Numbered from the stretch's first letter, positions 1 to 8,233 are shown. The stretch is 64,000 bases of DNA from an uncultured Clostridia bacterium (GCA_934438075.1 CAKSBF010000002.1:1-64000); one strand, 5' to 3'. A program made the numbers and translations. The notes: generated by a model not told the origin, from the letters alone.

Positions 1-179
1 ACTCGGCTTCCTGCCCACTAAAAACCGATATTTTGTCATAGAAAAATCTAATTTACAGAAAAAACTTCACACGCCCGACAATGTGGAAAGCATTGATCTT
101 ATCAGAGCACCTGTTATTATTTGCAAGAAGAGTTTTTTCTTGCATCCAAATACAGTTTATGTCTTGTATTATTTACGGC

Positions 180-1067
180 TTAATATTTTTTTACAGGTTG
201 TTTAAACATTGTTCCAATACCGGTATCGGTAAAGATTTCCAACAAGATGGAATGGAGTACACGACCGTCAATAATATGTACACGGTTAACACCTTTTTTT
301 ACGGCATCGGTGCAGGCACGAACCTTCGGAATCATGCCGCCGCTTACGGTGCCGTTTTCAATCAGTGTTTCGGCAGCGTCGGTAGTGATCTCATAAATAA
401 TGTTGCCATCATTATCTTTTACACCTTCTACATCAGTCAGATAAATTAATTTTTCCGCCTGAATTGCAGTGGCAACTGCGCTGGCGACTGTATCCGCATT
501 AATATTGTAACTTTGACCATTGTGATCTGTTCCAATGGGAGCAATGATGGGAATGTATTCATCATTTGCAAGGGATTGCAGCATTTTTTTGTTAATGCTT
601 ACAATTTTGCCGACAAAACCAATGTCAATAGGATTGCCGTCGCTGTCTTGTGTAAGGGGCTCACATTCTATCAGACTGCCATCAATGCCGCATAATCCGA
701 TAGCCTTGCCGCCTTTTTTGTTGACATATGAAACAATTTCTTTATTGGTTTTTCCAACCAAAACCATTTGCGCAACACGCATAGTTTCTTCATCTGTTAC
801 TCGCAGCCCGTTCTGGAAGCGGCTTTCTATGTGATAGGTTTTTAGTGCGGCACTGATATCGGGACCGCCTCCGTGTACAATAATCGGGTTCATTCCTACG
901 TATTTTAAAAGAGTAACATCTTCCATGACAGAATTTTTCAATTCTTCATTAATCATGGCATTGCCTCCGTATTTAACAACTACGGTTTTGCTATATAGTT
1001 TTTGAATATAAGGCAGTGCTTCAATTAAAATTTCTGCACGTTCAATTCGTTCTTTTATAGTTTGCAT
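180..1067 (-). CDS. argB: Acetylglutamate kinase ArgB
   Basis: This 295-residue protein has the amino-acid kinase fold and should phosphorylate N-acetyl-L-glutamate with ATP, the second step of arginine synthesis, in the cytosol. KYGGNAM (residues 32-38) is the ATP-phosphate loop and HGGGP (65-69) the acetylglutamate-binding glycine loop. The length is normal for the family. It lies 84 bases downstream of argC on the same strand, so the two probably share a transcript starting at the argC promoter. No further arg gene is visible in the last 179 bases to the window edge. A small hairpin with 8-bp arms lies near 130-155 but has no clear T-run. Identity is secure from motifs and context. Confidence 0.95.
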   Translation of the reverse strand: MQTIKERIERAEILIEALPYIQKLYSKTVVVKYGGNAMINEELKNSVMEDVTLLKYVGMNPIIVHGGGPDISAALKTYHIESRFQNGLRVTDEETMRVAQMVLVGKTNKEIVSYVNKKGGKAIGLCGIDGSLIECEPLTQDSDGNPIDIGFVGKIVSINKKMLQSLANDEYIPIIAPIGTDHNGQSYNINADTVASAVATAIQAEKLIYLTDVEGVKDNDGNIIYEITTDAAETLIENGTVSGGMIPKVRACTDAVKKGVNRVHIIDGRVLHSILLEIFTDTGIGTMFKQPVKKY

Positions 1068-1151
1068 TTTTTCCGGTTCCTTTCTGTGATTTTTATATGC
1101 GGTTAATCAATTTTTACTATAAAATTGTTTTGCCTGCAAATGTTCTTGTGA

Positions 1152-2189
1152 TTACAGATAAAGTCCCGCGCCCGTTAAACCTTCTGTTTCAGCAAAACCG
1201 AAAATCAGATTCATGTTCTGTATTGCTTGTCCGGCGGCTCCTTTTATCAGGTTATCAATGGCAGATATTACTATGACACGGTTTAAACGTTTATCCACTT
1301 CTAAACCAATGTCAACAAAGTTAGAACCGGCAACGTGATTGGTTTCCGGCAGACCCTTGTCATATATGCGCACAAAGAATTCGTCTTTGTAGAAATTTTT
1401 TACAATTTCAATTAATTCTTCCTTGCTATAAGGTTTCACAAGATTGGCGTAAATGGTTGCAAGAATCCCGCGTTTCATGGGCACTAAGTGCGGAGAGAAG
1501 GAAAGAGTGATATTTTCGCCGGCAATGAGGGAAAGCTCTTGCTCTATTTCTGAAGTGTGACGGTGTGTGCAAAGTTTATATGCCTTCATATTTTCTGTAC
1601 ATTCACAGAAATGATAGTCCAACCCTAAACCGCGTCCAGCACCGGATACGCCTGATTTGGCATCGACAATAATGTTTTTGGTTTCTACCGCTTTAGCAGC
1701 AAGCAGCGGAGCCAGTCCCATGATGGAACAGGTGGTGTAGCAACCGGGGTTCCCAATTAATTTTGCTTTTTTTATCTCATCACGATGCAGTTCCGGCAGA
1801 CCATATACGGAAACGTCCAGAAGCTCGGGACTGCTGTGCTCTTGACCATACCATTGTGCATATACGTCTTTATTGTTATATCGAAAATCGCCGGATAAAT
1901 CAATGACTGTCAAGCCTTTTTCGTATAATTCGGGTATGACTTCCTTGGAGGCTCCATGCGGCAATGCTGTGAAAACAACATCGCATTCATTGGCGGCTTT
2001 AGCTGCGTTTAATTCCTCGCAAACTAAATCACACACGCCGCGTAGAGAGGGGTAGACCTCTGAGATTTTCATTCCTTTGTAGCTTTGCGAAACCAACATG
2101 GTCAGTGTAACCTTGCAATGAGCGGACAGAAGGCGTACCAGCTCGACACCTGCATACCCTGTAGCTCCCAAAATTCCTGCACGAATCAT
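1152..2189 (-). CDS. argC: N-acetyl-gamma-glutamyl-phosphate reductase ArgC
   Basis: ArgC reduces N-acetylglutamyl-phosphate to the semialdehyde with NADPH, the third step of arginine synthesis. The N-terminus holds the dinucleotide-binding loop GILGATGYAG (residues 5-14). GNPGCYTTC carries the predicted catalytic cysteine, C150. The protein is 345 residues, a standard length. I placed the start at the ATG ending at 2189, with AAAGGA about ten bases upstream. An in-frame TTG three codons earlier is less likely. It is the first gene of a leftward argC-argB unit, an order common in Firmicutes. A palindrome overlapping the promoter suggests repression by an ArgR/AhrC-type protein. Confidence 0.95.
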   Translation of the reverse strand: MIRAGILGATGYAGVELVRLLSAHCKVTLTMLVSQSYKGMKISEVYPSLRGVCDLVCEELNAAKAANECDVVFTALPHGASKEVIPELYEKGLTVIDLSGDFRYNNKDVYAQWYGQEHSSPELLDVSVYGLPELHRDEIKKAKLIGNPGCYTTCSIMGLAPLLAAKAVETKNIIVDAKSGVSGAGRGLGLDYHFCECTENMKAYKLCTHRHTSEIEQELSLIAGENITLSFSPHLVPMKRGILATIYANLVKPYSKEELIEIVKNFYKDEFFVRIYDKGLPETNHVAGSNFVDIGLEVDKRLNRVIVISAIDNLIKGAAGQAIQNMNLIFGFAETEGLTGAGLYL

Positions 2190-2224
2190 TTTCAACAAAT
2201 CCTTTCATTTTATGCCTTTGTATT

Positions 2225-2255
2225 ATTATACAACAATATTGCATAAAAATGCAAT
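2225..2255 (-). promoter_or_regulatory. argC promoter with candidate ArgR operator
   Basis: On the minus strand, TTGCAT (2249-2254) and TATAAT (2225-2230) are 18 bases apart. The -35 box lies inside an exact 18-bp palindrome, ATTGCAT-TTTT-ATGCAAT (2238-2255). Its size, A/T centre and arms resemble the ARG box, whose core is TGAAT-4-ATTCA, with one base changed in each arm. Operator function is inferred. Confidence 0.6.
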
Positions 2256-2334
2256 AGCAATTTGTTAGAATATTTATGTTTGAAATACAAACTTTTTGTC
2301 TATAATGTTACTATTAAACAAAGGAGTGACAAAA

Positions 2335-2949
2335 ATGAAAAAAATTTTAACAGGTGTTGTCTTTGTTATCATTTTAATCGGTGCGTGGGTTATGCTTTCG
2401 GAAGCAGCAGTATCAGATATTTCTTCAGGAATTGTTCGCCTGCATATTATTGCGAACAGCGACAGCAGCGATGACCAACAATTGAAACTCGCAGTGCGTG
2501 ACCGGGTGTTGGATTATGTAAAACAGCAGAATGGTGTATGTGAAAAAATATACATAACATCACATTTGGAAGAAATACTTTCAGTTTGCCGTGAAGAAGT
2601 GAAACGGCAGGGTTATGCTTATCCCGTACAGGCTGAAGTCGGTAATTTTTATTTTCCCACCAAACGTTATGAGCAAATTATGCTTCCGGCGGGAAATTAT
2701 GATGCTGTGCGAATTGTTATAGGAGACGGAGCAGGAAAGAACTGGTGGTGTGTAATGTATCCGCCGCTTTGTTTTACGAAAGAGACAAAGGGCAGGCTGA
2801 GTGCTGAAGAGATGAGCAAACTTGCTGATGCAATGAGCAGTGAAAATTTTGAAATGATACAAACTTCAGAAGAAAAGATAGAATTAAAGCCGGCTTTTTT
2901 ATTAGTGGAGTGGTGGCAGGAGGCAAAACATGCGCTGAGAGGAGAGTGA
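2335..2949 (+). CDS. spoIIR: Stage II sporulation protein R (SpoIIR)
   Basis: SpoIIR is the forespore-made signal that triggers SpoIIGA to process pro-SigmaE in the mother cell. This 204-residue protein starts with a single hydrophobic segment (about residues 3-22), consistent with export from the forespore. The family signature RLHIIANSDS follows and leads into LKLAVRDRVLDY. The start ATG at 2335 has AAAGGAG about eight bases upstream; in-frame codons upstream to 2296 lack a ribosome site. It stands alone between argC (divergent) and the tmRNA gene. I could not identify a SigmaF promoter by eye. With sigH and abrB elsewhere in the window it supports a spore former. Confidence 0.93.
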   Translation: MKKILTGVVFVIILIGAWVMLSEAAVSDISSGIVRLHIIANSDSSDDQQLKLAVRDRVLDYVKQQNGVCEKIYITSHLEEILSVCREEVKRQGYAYPVQAEVGNFYFPTKRYEQIMLPAGNYDAVRIVIGDGAGKNWWCVMYPPLCFTKETKGRLSAEEMSKLADAMSSENFEMIQTSEEKIELKPAFLLVEWWQEAKHALRGE

Positions 2950-2997
2950 TATTGTTTGTAAAAGTATAAGAATTACCAATATTGTTTTATAAATCCT

Positions 2998-3026
2998 TTG
3001 ACAAACAGCTTCATTTATCGTATAAT
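2998..3026 (+). promoter_or_regulatory. Promoter of ssrA
   Basis: A full consensus vegetative promoter: TTGACA (2998-3003), a 17-base spacer, then TATAAT (3021-3026). The mature tmRNA 5' end is about 26 bases beyond the -10 box. Confidence 0.9.
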
Positions 3027-3052
3027 ATATACGTGTCGATATCTGTATTTAT

Positions 3053-3399
3053 GGGGATGCAATGGTTTCGACGGGGACAGCGAACGTTTGGGAGCGAGCA
3101 GTGGTGCGGAGCCACTTTAAAAGCCGTATTTTTTAAAAATAAACGACAATACTCAATTAGCTGCTGCCTAATTAATGGCAGCTGTCCTGCTTTGGATTAC
3201 TGCAGCTGAAGTTAGGGCATTATTATCGCAGTGAACGTGCGCCGGGTAAGCTTTGCCCCGGCCATGAACCATGAAGCTACTAAAGCTGTTAGCTTGCCTG
3301 TGAGCTTGCAGCGGAGGGAATGTTAATCATAGGCTGCGCTCGGAGAGCCTGAACCGGAGGTGTTTTCGGACAGGAGTTCGATTCTCCTCATCTCCACCA
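3053..3399 (+). ncRNA. ssrA: Transfer-messenger RNA (tmRNA)
   Basis: The 347-base RNA begins GGGGATGCAATGGTTTCGAC and ends with a T-arm, GTTCGATTCTCC, and CATCTCCACCA. Those are the two halves of the alanine-accepting tRNA-like domain. It rescues stalled ribosomes together with SmpB. The tag reading frame is 3142-3168 with stop TAA at 3169-3171 and encodes NDNTQLAAA, so the full tag is probably A-NDNTQLAAA, with a degradation-prone LAAA end. Pseudoknot-forming repeats follow in the 3' half. CCA is encoded. Confidence 0.97.
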
Positions 3400-3410
3400 A
3401 ATAATAAAAT

Positions 3411-3463
3411 ATACAACCTGTTGAATATGCGGTGCTATACCGTTTTGTCAGGTTGTATTTTTT
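3411..3463 (+). terminator. ssrA terminator
   Basis: Ten-base perfect arms, ATACAACCTG (3411-3420) and CAGGTTGTAT (3449-3458), are followed by a T-run. A smaller hairpin lies in the loop. Confidence 0.85.
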
Positions 3464-3589
3464 ATGAAAAGATTTTTTAACGCGAAGATCAAAAAGGTTG
3501 ATATGAGGGTGCTTGTGATAAATGAACGACGTGAAGGTGGTCTTTTGAGAAAAAGGAGGAACTGTGTAGCAGGTGGCCGATTTTTTTTG
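3464..3589. other. Gap between tmRNA and tRNA terminators
   Basis: These 126 bases separate two converging units. I see no coding pattern or promoter with a plausible partner; it appears to be spacer. Confidence 0.5.
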
Positions 3590-3625
3590 CAATAAAAAAT
3601 CGGAACAAGCATAACTTGTTCCGAT
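3590..3625 (-). terminator. Terminator of the six-tRNA operon
   Basis: On the minus strand ATCGGAACAAG-TTATG-CTTGTTCCGAT is followed by a T-run. It starts directly after the tRNA-Lys CCA end. Confidence 0.9.
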
Positions 3626-3626
3626 G

Positions 3627-3702
3627 TGGTGACCCATCGGAGATTCGAACTCCGGACACCTTGATTAAAAGTCAAGTGCTCTGCCAACTGAGCTAATGGG
3701 TC
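3627..3702 (-). tRNA. tRNA-Lys(TTT)
   Basis: A 76-base cloverleaf with acceptor GACCCAT/ATGGGTC, anticodon loop CTTTTAA and encoded CCA. It is the last gene of the leftward tRNA operon. Confidence 0.97.
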
Positions 3703-3744
3703 ATATAAAATTTTTATAAAAGTCTTGAAAGACAGAATAGACAT

Positions 3745-3821
3745 TGGCTGGGCTGGCAGGACTCGAACCTACGAAATGCCAGAGTCAAAGTCTGGTGCCT
3801 TACCGACTTGGCTACAGCCCA
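3745..3821 (-). tRNA. tRNA-Gln(TTG)
   Basis: Acceptor TGGGCTG/CAGCCCA, anticodon loop CTTTGAC, G discriminator and encoded CCA. Outside the anticodon arm and two D-arm bases it is the same as the next tRNA upstream (Gln-CTG), so the pair looks like a tandem duplication. Confidence 0.97.
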
Positions 3822-3843
3822 ATATATACTATCAAGAAAAATA

Positions 3844-3920
3844 TGGCTGGGCTGGCAGGACTCGAACCTACGAAATGCCGGAATCAGAATCCGGTGCCTT
3901 ACCAACTTGGCGACAGCCCA
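3844..3920 (-). tRNA. tRNA-Gln(CTG)
   Basis: Same acceptor, T-arm and discriminator as the neighbouring tRNA-Gln(TTG), but the anticodon arm is CCGGA-TTCTGAT-TCCGG, giving anticodon CTG, which reads CAG only. CCA is encoded. Confidence 0.96.
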
Positions 3921-4012
3921 ATATTACTACTAAATTTATTCTTTCTTCTTTTGCTACTTTTTATGTCGCTAAATTTTGACAGTATAATCAAGGTCGCCTT
4001 GCAGTAAATTAG

Positions 4013-4090
4013 TGGGGTGGGTAATCGGATTCGAACCGACGGCCTCTAGAGCCACAATCTAGCGCTCTAACCAACTGAGCTATACCCACC
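4013..4090 (-). tRNA. tRNA-His(GTG)
   Basis: Anticodon loop TTGTGGC within CTAGA/TCTAG. The extra 5' G (-1) pairs with the C73 discriminator, as expected for histidine tRNA. CCA is encoded. A 92-base spacer separates it from tRNA-Gln(CTG); it holds no gene that I can see. Confidence 0.97.
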
Positions 4091-4094
4091 ATAT

Positions 4095-4171
<77 letters not shown>

Positions 4172-4181
4172 ATATACTAAA

Positions 4182-4255
4182 TGGAGCGGGTGATGGGAAT
4201 CGAACCCACACAATCAGCTTGGAAGGCTGAGATTCTACCATTGAACTACACCCGC
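4182..4255 (-). tRNA. tRNA-Gly(TCC)
   Basis: A 74-base cloverleaf with acceptor GCGGGTG/CACCCGC, anticodon arm TCAGC-CTTCCAA-GCTGA, T discriminator and encoded CCA. It is the first gene of the operon. Confidence 0.97.
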
Positions 4256-4309
4256 ATGCCGAAACTGTACCACGTTTATCTGAGACAACACCCCGAGCCG
4301 ACTTTTAGT

Positions 4310-4338
4310 ATTATAGCAGGTTTCTTGTATGAAGTCAA
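4310..4338 (-). promoter_or_regulatory. Promoter of the tRNA operon
   Basis: Minus-strand TTGACT (4333-4338), a 17-base spacer and TATAAT (4310-4315), about 55 bases upstream of tRNA-Gly. Confidence 0.88.
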
Positions 4339-4427
4339 GAGTTTTTTTGAAAAAAAATAACTTTTTTTCCTTTTTCGGAATTATTTACATTTTTCCGATT
4401 TTTATTCTTTTTTTATGATATCTTTTT

Positions 4428-4510
4428 ATGACAGGCATTGTCATTTATTTTTGACTGTTGCTGTCGCAGGACTCACTTTCTTGTTTCATTGGCATATAGT
4501 ATTTATGACA
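4428..4510 (+). promoter_or_regulatory. Repeated ATGACAG elements before feoAB
   Basis: ATGACA-5-TGTCAT (4428-4444) is a small perfect inverted repeat. TTTATGACAG recurs at 4501-4511, just upstream of the feoA ribosome site. They may bind an iron- or redox-responsive regulator, but they do not clearly match a Fur box. A weak -10 (TATAGT, 4495-4500) lies between them. Confidence 0.3.
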
Positions 4511-4533
4511 GCATTTTTTAGGGAGGCGAGAAA

Positions 4534-4779
4534 ATGAATCAATTAAAACGCTTAGATCAGCTTCCGCTTGAACAGTCTGCGGAAATTGTCGCAATAGAAA
4601 CAGATGAAGATATAAAACGCAGGTTAATGGATTTGGGTATGATATATGGAACGTTAGTCAAATCAGTGCTTGTCAGTCCGGCAGGGGATCCGGTTGCATA
4701 TGAAGTTAGAGGGGCAACTGTTGCATTGAGAAAGCAAATTTCGTCTTTGATTGTTGTAAAAGAGGTGGAGAGCACATGA
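4534..4779 (+). CDS. feoA: Ferrous iron transport protein FeoA
   Basis: An 81-residue SH3-like FeoA-domain protein. Such proteins are small cytosolic partners of the FeoB iron channel. The typical core is visible: a DEDIKRRLMDLGMIYGT helix-turn, then strands around PVAYEVRGATVALRK. A strong GGGAGG ribosome site sits seven bases before the ATG. The stop overlaps the feoB start by four bases (ATGA), implying translational coupling. Its order and size match the usual feoAB operon of anaerobes. Confidence 0.93.
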   Translation: MNQLKRLDQLPLEQSAEIVAIETDEDIKRRLMDLGMIYGTLVKSVLVSPAGDPVAYEVRGATVALRKQISSLIVVKEVEST

Positions 4780-6866
4780 ATAATAAAATTGCAGGCTCCG
4801 ACAGCAGCTTTAAGGAACGGCGGGCAGCTGTTGTTGCTTTAGCAGGAAACCCTAATGTAGGAAAAAGTACGGTTTTTAATTATATTACCGGGCTGAAACA
4901 ACACACCGGGAACTGGACGGGCAAAACGGTAAGCAATGCCTTTGGCAACTATCGACATAATGGTAGGGACTTTGTTTTGGTAGATCTGCCAGGTACATAT
5001 TCCCTAATTGCTCAATCAAAGGACGAGGAGGCGGCACGCAATTTTGTTTGTTTCGAAAATCCTGAAGCTGTTATTGTTGTGACAGACGCGACTGCATTGG
5101 AACGAAACCTGAATTTGGTTTTGCAGATTTTAGAGGTTACAAACCGTGTGGTAATTTGTGTCAATTTAATAGATGAAGCAGCCCGTAAGGGAATATGGGT
5201 TGATATTAATAAAATGCAGGAGCGTTTGTGTGTGCCGGTAGTGGCAACTAATGCAAAAAGCGGCGAAGGAATCGAACAATTATTAACAGAGGCAGAAAGA
5301 GCAGTAGAGAGTACTTGTGAAAATTTGTATATTCCTCAAAAAGAAGAGATCGAACAGGCGATTGAACAGTTGATGCCGTATGTCAATTCTCGTTGGACAG
5401 CATTGAAGTTGTTAGAAAATGATGCTGATGTACTGGAACAAATTTTTTCTGAAAATAAAGTTACTCTGGAAGAAAGTAAAATAAAGTCAATTGTAGCTCG
5501 GGTGAAAGAACAGCTTACGGCTGCAGGGATTAATGAATCACGATTTCGTGAGATGGAGTTAGAGGCTTATTACAGTTTCAGTGAAAAGCTTGTATCGGAA
5601 GTCGTGCATAAAACATCAAATGAAATTTCAGATCGCGATCGGAAAATTGATCGCATATTAACCTCAAAGAAGACGGGTATTCCAATTATGCTGGCTTTTT
5701 TATGCTTCATCTTATGGATTACAATTGTAGGTGCTAATTATCCTTCGGAATTTTTATCCGGCATATTGTTTGGACTGGAGGAGAAACTGATGTACGGTGC
5801 CGTGACAATTGGTGTGCCGCAGTGGGTGAGGGAAATGCTGATTAGCGGCATGTATCGGACGCTTGCGTGGGTTGTGTCAGTTATGCTGCCGCCGATGGCA
5901 ATTTTTTTTCCTCTTTTTACTCTGCTGGAGGATGTTGGTTATTTACCGCGAATTGCTTTTAATCTGGATCGAAGTTTTTGCAGGGCTTGTGCACATGGAA
6001 AGCAGGCGTTAACAACTTGCATGGGTTTTGGATGTAATGCCGTGGGAGTATCAGGATGTAATATTATAGATTCACCCAGGGAGAGGTTAATTGCAATTTT
6101 GACAAATAATTTTGTTCCTTGCAACGGACGCTTTCCGGCAATTATTATGATGTCATCCGTTTTCATTGGGAGCGGTTGTGCAGCATGGCTCAGGCCAACT
6201 TTGTCAGCGCTAGCGGTTTTTGCGGTTATTGTTTTGGGTGTCTGCATGACATTTTTATGTTCCAGATTGTTGAGTATGACAGTATTAAAGGGGATGCCGT
6301 CGAGATTTACTTTGGAACTTCCGCCTTATCGCAAGCCAAAGGTATTAAGCATTATTGTACGGTCGGTGTTGGATCGAACTGTTTTTGTCTTAGGGCGTGC
6401 GGTTTGTGTTGCCGCTCCGGCCGGGATTGTTATTTGGATATTTGCAAATTTTAAAATTGCCGATGTTAGTATTTTACAACATTGCGTAGCATTTTTAGAT
6501 CCGTTTGCGCAGTTTTTTGGCTTAGATGGCTGTATATTGCTTGCCTTCTTGCTTGGCATACCGGCGAATGAAATTGTTGTACCATTAATGTTAATGTGTT
6601 ATTTATCACAGGGAACATTAATGGATGCCGGGAACTTGGAGGCGATCAGAGCGGTGCTGACAGATAATGGATGGACTGTGCTTACAGCAGTAAATGTTAT
6701 CTTGTTTATGCTAATGCATTTTCCCTGCGCTACCACTTTGCTTACTATAAAAAAAGAAACGGGCAGTATAAAGTGGACATTGCTGGCATTTGCACTTCCC
6801 ACAGTTTGTGGGTTGACGGTTTGTTTTTTAACGACCTGCTTGGCAAGATTCATACAATATTTTTAA
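4776..6866 (+). CDS. feoB: Ferrous iron transporter FeoB
   Basis: A 696-residue inner-membrane Fe(II) transporter with an N-terminal G-protein domain. G1 is GNPNVGKST (residues 24-32), the switch/G3 motif is DLPGTY, and the G4 position reads NLID. A helical spacer follows, then a polytopic membrane domain with the conserved gate sequences CMGFGCNAVG and NNFVPCNGRFPAI. The length is normal for a one-piece FeoB. It follows feoA with an ATGA overlap. No feoC was seen downstream; ireB begins 94 bases later with its own promoter. Confidence 0.96.
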   Translation: MNNKIAGSDSSFKERRAAVVALAGNPNVGKSTVFNYITGLKQHTGNWTGKTVSNAFGNYRHNGRDFVLVDLPGTYSLIAQSKDEEAARNFVCFENPEAVIVVTDATALERNLNLVLQILEVTNRVVICVNLIDEAARKGIWVDINKMQERLCVPVVATNAKSGEGIEQLLTEAERAVESTCENLYIPQKEEIEQAIEQLMPYVNSRWTALKLLENDADVLEQIFSENKVTLEESKIKSIVARVKEQLTAAGINESRFREMELEAYYSFSEKLVSEVVHKTSNEISDRDRKIDRILTSKKTGIPIMLAFLCFILWITIVGANYPSEFLSGILFGLEEKLMYGAVTIGVPQWVREMLISGMYRTLAWVVSVMLPPMAIFFPLFTLLEDVGYLPRIAFNLDRSFCRACAHGKQALTTCMGFGCNAVGVSGCNIIDSPRERLIAILTNNFVPCNGRFPAIIMMSSVFIGSGCAAWLRPTLSALAVFAVIVLGVCMTFLCSRLLSMTVLKGMPSRFTLELPPYRKPKVLSIIVRSVLDRTVFVLGRAVCVAAPAGIVIWIFANFKIADVSILQHCVAFLDPFAQFFGLDGCILLAFLLGIPANEIVVPLMLMCYLSQGTLMDAGNLEAIRAVLTDNGWTVLTAVNVILFMLMHFPCATTLLTIKKETGSIKWTLLAFALPTVCGLTVCFLTTCLARFIQYF

Positions 6867-6895
6867 AAATGTAATCTTTTTTTAACATTTTTCCC

Positions 6896-6924
6896 TTGCA
6901 TAAGACGTTTTGATATTGTATAAT
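6896..6924 (+). promoter_or_regulatory. Promoter of ireB
   Basis: TTGCAT (6896-6901), a 17-base spacer and TATAAT (6919-6924), 36 bases before the ireB start. Confidence 0.85.
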
Positions 6925-6959
6925 ATAAGAGAAAACAAAAGAAAGGCGGGCGAAGCAAT

Positions 6960-7208
6960 ATGGAAAGTAATGAAACACAAAAATTTCAATTCGGCATCAA
7001 CAGGGATGAATATATTAAAACTGTGATAAAGTCAGTCTATGCTTCGCTGGAAGAAAAGGGATATAATCCGGTCAGTCAGATGGTCGGTTACATTCTGTCG
7101 GGTGATCCGACTTATATCACCAGCCATAATAATGCGCGTGCGCTGATCCGCAAAGTAGAGCGCGATGAACTTTTGGAAGTGCTTGTAAAAAGCTATGTGC
7201 AGGACTGA
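6960..7208 (+). CDS. IreB family regulatory phosphoprotein
   Basis: An 82-residue protein of the UPF0297/IreB family. In enterococci IreB is a substrate of the Ser/Thr kinase IreK and affects cephalosporin resistance. Family features are the FGINRDEYIKTVIKSVY start, YNPVSQMVGYILSGDPTYIT and the conserved HNNARALIRKVERDE. The start has GAAAGGCGGG eleven bases upstream. In many Firmicutes ireB is followed by a Holliday-junction resolvase gene (ruvX) and a DUF1292 gene; here it is alone, with its own promoter and terminator. Family membership is clear; a role here is inferred. Confidence 0.93.
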   Translation: MESNETQKFQFGINRDEYIKTVIKSVYASLEEKGYNPVSQMVGYILSGDPTYITSHNNARALIRKVERDELLEVLVKSYVQD

Positions 7209-7233
7209 TGTTGTTTTGCCGATAGATTAAGAA

Positions 7234-7268
7234 AAAGTCGGAAGACCTTTTAGGTTTTTCGGCTTTTT
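7234..7268 (+). terminator. ireB terminator
   Basis: AAGTCGGAAGACC and GGTTTTTCGGCTT pair with several G-U wobbles around a TTTTA loop and run into TTTTT. It ends just before the queG ribosome site. Confidence 0.7.
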
Positions 7269-7287
7269 GTCCATGCGGAGGCGAACA

Positions 7288-8166
7288 ATGGATAAAAAAG
7301 AGATCAAAACTTTTGCCGCAACACTGGGCATATCTGAGATAGGTGTGAGCAAGGCAGAGTTTTTGACAGAACTGTATACAATATTAACAGATCAGAGAGA
7401 AATCTACGGCGCTTGTCCTTTTGAGGAAGAGAGTGTGGAACGGCGCTGCAATCCGGTGCAGCTTCTTGAAGGTGCGAAAAGTATTATTACTTGCTTGTTT
7501 CCTTATTACAGCCCGAAGCTTCATCCTGTTAACCTGTCCCGCTACGCTTGTATTAAGGATTACCATCATGTGGCGAGAGAAAAATTGCATGCCATAGCCG
7601 AATATATCAGCCGGCAATGCGGCGAAAAGAGTGTGTGCTTTACAGATAACGGACCTCTGTGCGATCGTTATTTGGCACAGCGTTCGGGCTTGGGCTTTTA
7701 CGGGAAAAATCATATGCTGATTAATGAGCGTTTTGGTTCTTATTTTTTTATTGGTTCATTAATTACCACAGTGGAGCTGGAAACGGATAAGCCATGCCGT
7801 CAAAGCTGTATGGATTGCGGACAATGTTTGCGTTTTTGTCCGGGCGGTGCGCTGTCTGTGAATGGGTTTAATTATAAGCGCTGCATTTCCTATCTGACAC
7901 AGGCGAAGGATTTGACAGAGGAACAAAAGGAATTACTGAATAGTAGAGAAACAGCATATGGCTGCGATGTATGTCAAGAAGTTTGTCCGCACAATCAAGG
8001 GATTGATGAGAGTATTATGAAAGAGTTTGCTGAGAAAACACTGGAGTCGCTGCCAAAGGAAATATTGACCATGAGTAATCGGGAATTTCGGAAAGTGTAT
8101 CGTGATTATCCGTTTGTTTGGTGCGGAAGAAAAACAATTGCGCGAAATTTGCAGAAAAAAACTTGA
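7288..8166 (+). CDS. queG: Epoxyqueuosine reductase QueG-like iron-sulfur protein
   Basis: QueG uses cobalamin and two [4Fe-4S] clusters to reduce epoxyqueuosine to queuosine in tRNA. This 292-residue protein has the family centre TDNGPLCDR, then GLGFYGKNHMLI. Cluster ligands lie in CMDCGQCLRFCP and CDVCQEVCPHN. It is shorter than many proteobacterial QueG proteins, which carry a C-terminal repeat domain, but similar to short clostridial forms. I chose the ATG at 7288 because GGAGG lies eight bases upstream; an in-frame TTG at 7267 falls within the preceding terminator. A related double-cluster reductase with another substrate cannot be excluded. Confidence 0.82.
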   Translation: MDKKEIKTFAATLGISEIGVSKAEFLTELYTILTDQREIYGACPFEEESVERRCNPVQLLEGAKSIITCLFPYYSPKLHPVNLSRYACIKDYHHVAREKLHAIAEYISRQCGEKSVCFTDNGPLCDRYLAQRSGLGFYGKNHMLINERFGSYFFIGSLITTVELETDKPCRQSCMDCGQCLRFCPGGALSVNGFNYKRCISYLTQAKDLTEEQKELLNSRETAYGCDVCQEVCPHNQGIDESIMKEFAEKTLESLPKEILTMSNREFRKVYRDYPFVWCGRKTIARNLQKKT

Positions 8167-8191
8167 CAAATTTCGCGAAAAATTATATATT
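8141..8191 (+). promoter_or_regulatory. glyS promoter with overlapping inverted repeat
   Basis: TTGACA (8163-8168), a 17-base spacer and TATATT (8186-8191) form the promoter; the -35 covers the queG stop codon. An exact 11-bp inverted repeat, CGCGAAATTTG (8141-8151) and CAAATTTCGCG (8167-8177), brackets the -35. No T-run follows it, so it may be an operator rather than a terminator. The leader is only about 40 bases, so there is no room for a glycine T-box. Confidence 0.7.
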
Positions 8192-8233
8192 ATATTAATA
8201 TGACTATGACAACTAATTTTTAGGGGTGTACTT

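Noticed and set aside
2..205. An open frame running in from the left edge on the plus strand, ending at TAA 203-205 (LGFLPTKNRYFVIEKSNLQK and onward).
   Set aside because: It overlaps the argB 3' end by 26 bases, its last third has random-looking composition, and no family motif is visible. It could be a true partial gene, but the window does not show enough.
3440..4007. Several small open frames across the tRNA cluster, some with repeated WAGRTRTYEMP peptides.
   Set aside because: They are translations of tRNA T-arm and acceptor sequences on the opposite strand, not proteins.
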